Source: Pelagihabitans sp947500445 (lineage in GTDB: Bacteria > Bacteroidota > Bacteroidia > Flavobacteriales > Flavobacteriaceae). From it: a stretch of DNA of 64,000 bases. Of the stretch, positions 62,691 through 64,000 are shown one piece after another. Within the stretch, counting starts at the first letter, position 1; each line of letters begins with the position of its first letter. The stretch is from assembly GCF_050589625.1 (NCBI RefSeq), contig NZ_JBNGOP010000002.1, positions 1 through 64,000 of the forward strand. Reading direction: 5' to 3'. The translations under genes and the position numbers were made by a program. The notes under the pieces were generated by a model that was given only the letters and a program-made list of their open reading frames with translations, made no database searches and was not told the origin of the DNA.

Positions 62691-63293
62691 TTATTTCAAA
62701 AAATTCGAAATACCATCAACTTCTACCAAAGCCTTTTCTATTTCATCTTCACTGTACTTATGAATCACGTGTTCCCCTAATTCAAAACAATAAACACCTA
62801 CGCCGACTTCGGAATACTGGCAACCTAATTGCCCAGCATAAAACTGTTGTATTAAAGGAAATCTTAACTCATTTTCCCAAATAAAATCTTCCTTAATCAT
62901 CAAGTAGACCTCATTCCCTCCTTTAATGCGAAAATCTAGCCTATGAATTTCTCCTCCTATTATATTATTATAATTGATTTCAAGTTTTAAATTATCCCCC
63001 ATTTTAAATACCTCATTCCCAAGTTCTTCATAATCATTTGCATATGTGTGCAGATATGAAATAAATTCCTCTAGAAGTCTATCGCTTTTTCTATTTTGGG
63101 TAAATTTACTGAACAGGGTCATAAGATGTTTTTCAGCTGCTTCCATACCTTCGGAATGGTATTTTCTAGTTGCATATTGCCAATACCTGTACCTGCCTGG
63201 TCTACCTCTGAAACCAGATTCGCCTTCTAAAGACTTCTTAAACTTTTTTGGGTTTTGACGCGCCTCTTCTAATCTACTATGTGAGAACCTCAT
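62691..63293 (-). CDS. Unrecognised protein coupled to QueC-like gene (possible degenerate PD-(D/E)XK)
   Basis: A 200-residue protein. The N-terminal half is basic and helical (MRFSHSRLEEARQNPKKFKKSL, in part). The C-terminal half (HRLDFRIKGGNEVYLMIKED, in part, then PLIQQFYAGQLGCQ...VGVYCFELG) resembles the Cas4/RecB-like nuclease pattern D-x(n)-(E/x)-x-K followed by a Q-x3-Y-type strand, but the acidic residue before the Lys is replaced (LMIK), so any nuclease would be altered. It overlaps the QueC-like gene by 1 nt (TAATG), indicating coupling. Function unknown. Confidence 0.7.
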   Translation of the reverse strand: MRFSHSRLEEARQNPKKFKKSLEGESGFRGRPGRYRYWQYATRKYHSEGMEAAEKHLMTLFSKFTQNRKSDRLLEEFISYLHTYANDYEELGNEVFKMGDNLKLEINYNNIIGGEIHRLDFRIKGGNEVYLMIKEDFIWENELRFPLIQQFYAGQLGCQYSEVGVGVYCFELGEHVIHKYSEDEIEKALVEVDGISNFLK

Positions 63294-64000
63294 TATATTA
63301 TTTTTTTAACCTCAGGATATTTATCAAATACACTATATGATTGTGTTGCTAAACGACCGTACATTCTAACTGCCTCTTTTTTATCGATTGCTTCATTGTA
63401 TAGCTCAGGAAATTGGATTAGTAAACTATTTAAATCTTTGTCTTTGTATCCTTTAAATTTTGAAATAAATTCAAGAAAGTCTACGAGATTTCTTTTGCCG
63501 TTATCATCAAAAGGTAATTTAGAAATTCTTTCTGTTAACAAATCTCTACTATACTCATCCAAATACACATTATTAAATTCAAGAGAAATTCTTCGGGATA
63601 TACATGGTATACACTCACCGCAATGATTTTTATCCGATACTCTGGACGCTTTCCAACAGCTTATAGATTTATTGGCATTTTGGGCAATTTTAGCATCCAA
63701 AATGGATACAACTTCGGCTTTTGTTTTATATAAGAAGGGATTTTCAATTTTAAGATTATCCATGGAAAGCAATCTTTGAAATATATCTCTAGCTAACCAT
63801 ACGAATTTGGGATTTGCCGTGTGGGTTGAGAATGGTCCAACTCTTGCCGGGTTTAATGGCAAATGAATAGCGAATTGACCATTTTCGGCTATGCTGATTA
63901 TTTCACGAAATCCTAATTTTCTTGCAGTAAGCGCCGCTAGAGTGAGGAATAAAAATGACCTAGTTCTTTGAGTATTTTCCCTATTTGAATCGGAAGGAAA
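63293..64000 (-). CDS. QueC-like protein (QatC-type), C-terminal part, truncated by window
   Basis: The open frame runs to the window edge. It contains NTQRTRSFLFLTLAALTA, ENGQFAIHLP, PFSTHTANPKF, FLYKTKAEV and a zinc site C-W-K...C-G-E-C-x-x-C, all features of QueC and its defence relative QatC. Any N-terminal SGGxDS ATP loop is off-window. QueC makes preQ0; QueC-like proteins in defence clusters probably modify nucleobases or proteins. Its place next to SIR2-HerA favours defence over queuosine synthesis. Confidence 0.82.
   Translation of the reverse strand, partial: FPSDSNRENTQRTRSFLFLTLAALTARKLGFREIISIAENGQFAIHLPLNPARVGPFSTHTANPKFVWLARDIFQRLLSMDNLKIENPFLYKTKAEVVSILDAKIAQNANKSISCWKASRVSDKNHCGECIPCISRRISLEFNNVYLDEYSRDLLTERISKLPFDDNGKRNLVDFLEFISKFKGYKDKDLNSLLIQFPELYNEAIDKKEAVRMYGRLATQSYSVFDKYPEVKKII

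Noticed and set aside
62559..62780. Small plus-strand frame between the SIR2 gene and the 200-aa gene
   Set aside because: AT-rich, no recognisable product, and it overlaps the end of the minus-strand gene.
63293..64000. A queuosine-biosynthesis role for the QueC-like gene
   Set aside because: No queD, queE or queF gene lies nearby; the neighbours are SIR2 and HerA, and the sequence features match defence-associated relatives. Not fully excluded because the N-terminus is off-window.

Overview
The window looks like a chromosomal segment from a marine, polysaccharide-degrading member of the Flavobacteriaceae (Bacteroidota). The signs are repeated TAnnTTTG -7 promoter boxes with TTG about 19-20 nt upstream, secreted enzymes ending in a type IX secretion (T9SS) sorting domain, a transketolase split into two subunits, a thrS-infC-rpmI-rplT operon beside a 16S rRNA gene, and a dnaB / accA / tgt neighbourhood familiar from this family. 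All calls come from reading the sequence; no database search was run.

Layout. 1-5.7 kb: the 5' end of a 16S rRNA gene (minus), then thrS-infC-rpmI-rplT, where infC appears to start at an ATA codon, a YjbQ-type protein and a HAD phosphatase. 5.8-24.7 kb: an all-minus array of five family-9 glycoside hydrolase (GH9) genes. Three have an N-terminal Ig-like domain and two do not. They carry different combinations of CBM6/35-like modules, CBM60-like modules, Ig-like modules and lectin-like repeats, and every one ends in a T9SS sorting domain. One copy is broken by two single-base deficits in homopolymers. Four of the five lie downstream of a recurring element, TAnnnTTTTGTC. 25.4-42.2 kb: housekeeping genes (dnaB, accA, an EamA transporter, an LptF/G-type permease, tgt, a split transketolase, an outer-membrane barrel, two lipoproteins, an S4 RNA-binding protein, a thioesterase plus phosphopantetheinyl transferase pair, a methyltransferase, a phosphoribosyltransferase, aroK) and tRNA-Lys(TTT).

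42.2-64 kb (window edge): an AT-richer accessory island that begins at the 3' end of tRNA-Lys with a Bacteroidota-type tyrosine integrase. It holds an RteC-like protein, an excisionase-type HTH protein, a replication / helicase-loader pair, an EEP-family protein and a CsbD protein. Next comes a DNA-repair and mutagenesis block: a UvrD-type helicase, a DEDDh exonuclease fused to GIY-YIG, a Y-family polymerase-like protein that lacks two catalytic carboxylates (ImuB-like), an apparently intact DnaE-type polymerase and an SRAP protein. The last part is a probable anti-phage island: a tight SIR2 - HerA - PD-(D/E)XK operon, preceded by a QueC-like gene (cut by the window edge) translationally coupled to a small unrecognised protein.

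How the genes work together: the GH9 array should provide surface-attached or secreted beta-glucan (cellulose) breakdown. The island combines self-mobilisation, an inducible-mutagenesis cassette built on an ImuB-like scaffold plus DnaE, and NAD-depleting or nuclease-based defence. The SIR2-HerA-nuclease-QueC neighbourhood and the mobile ImuB/DnaE cassette are the best candidates for under-described biology.
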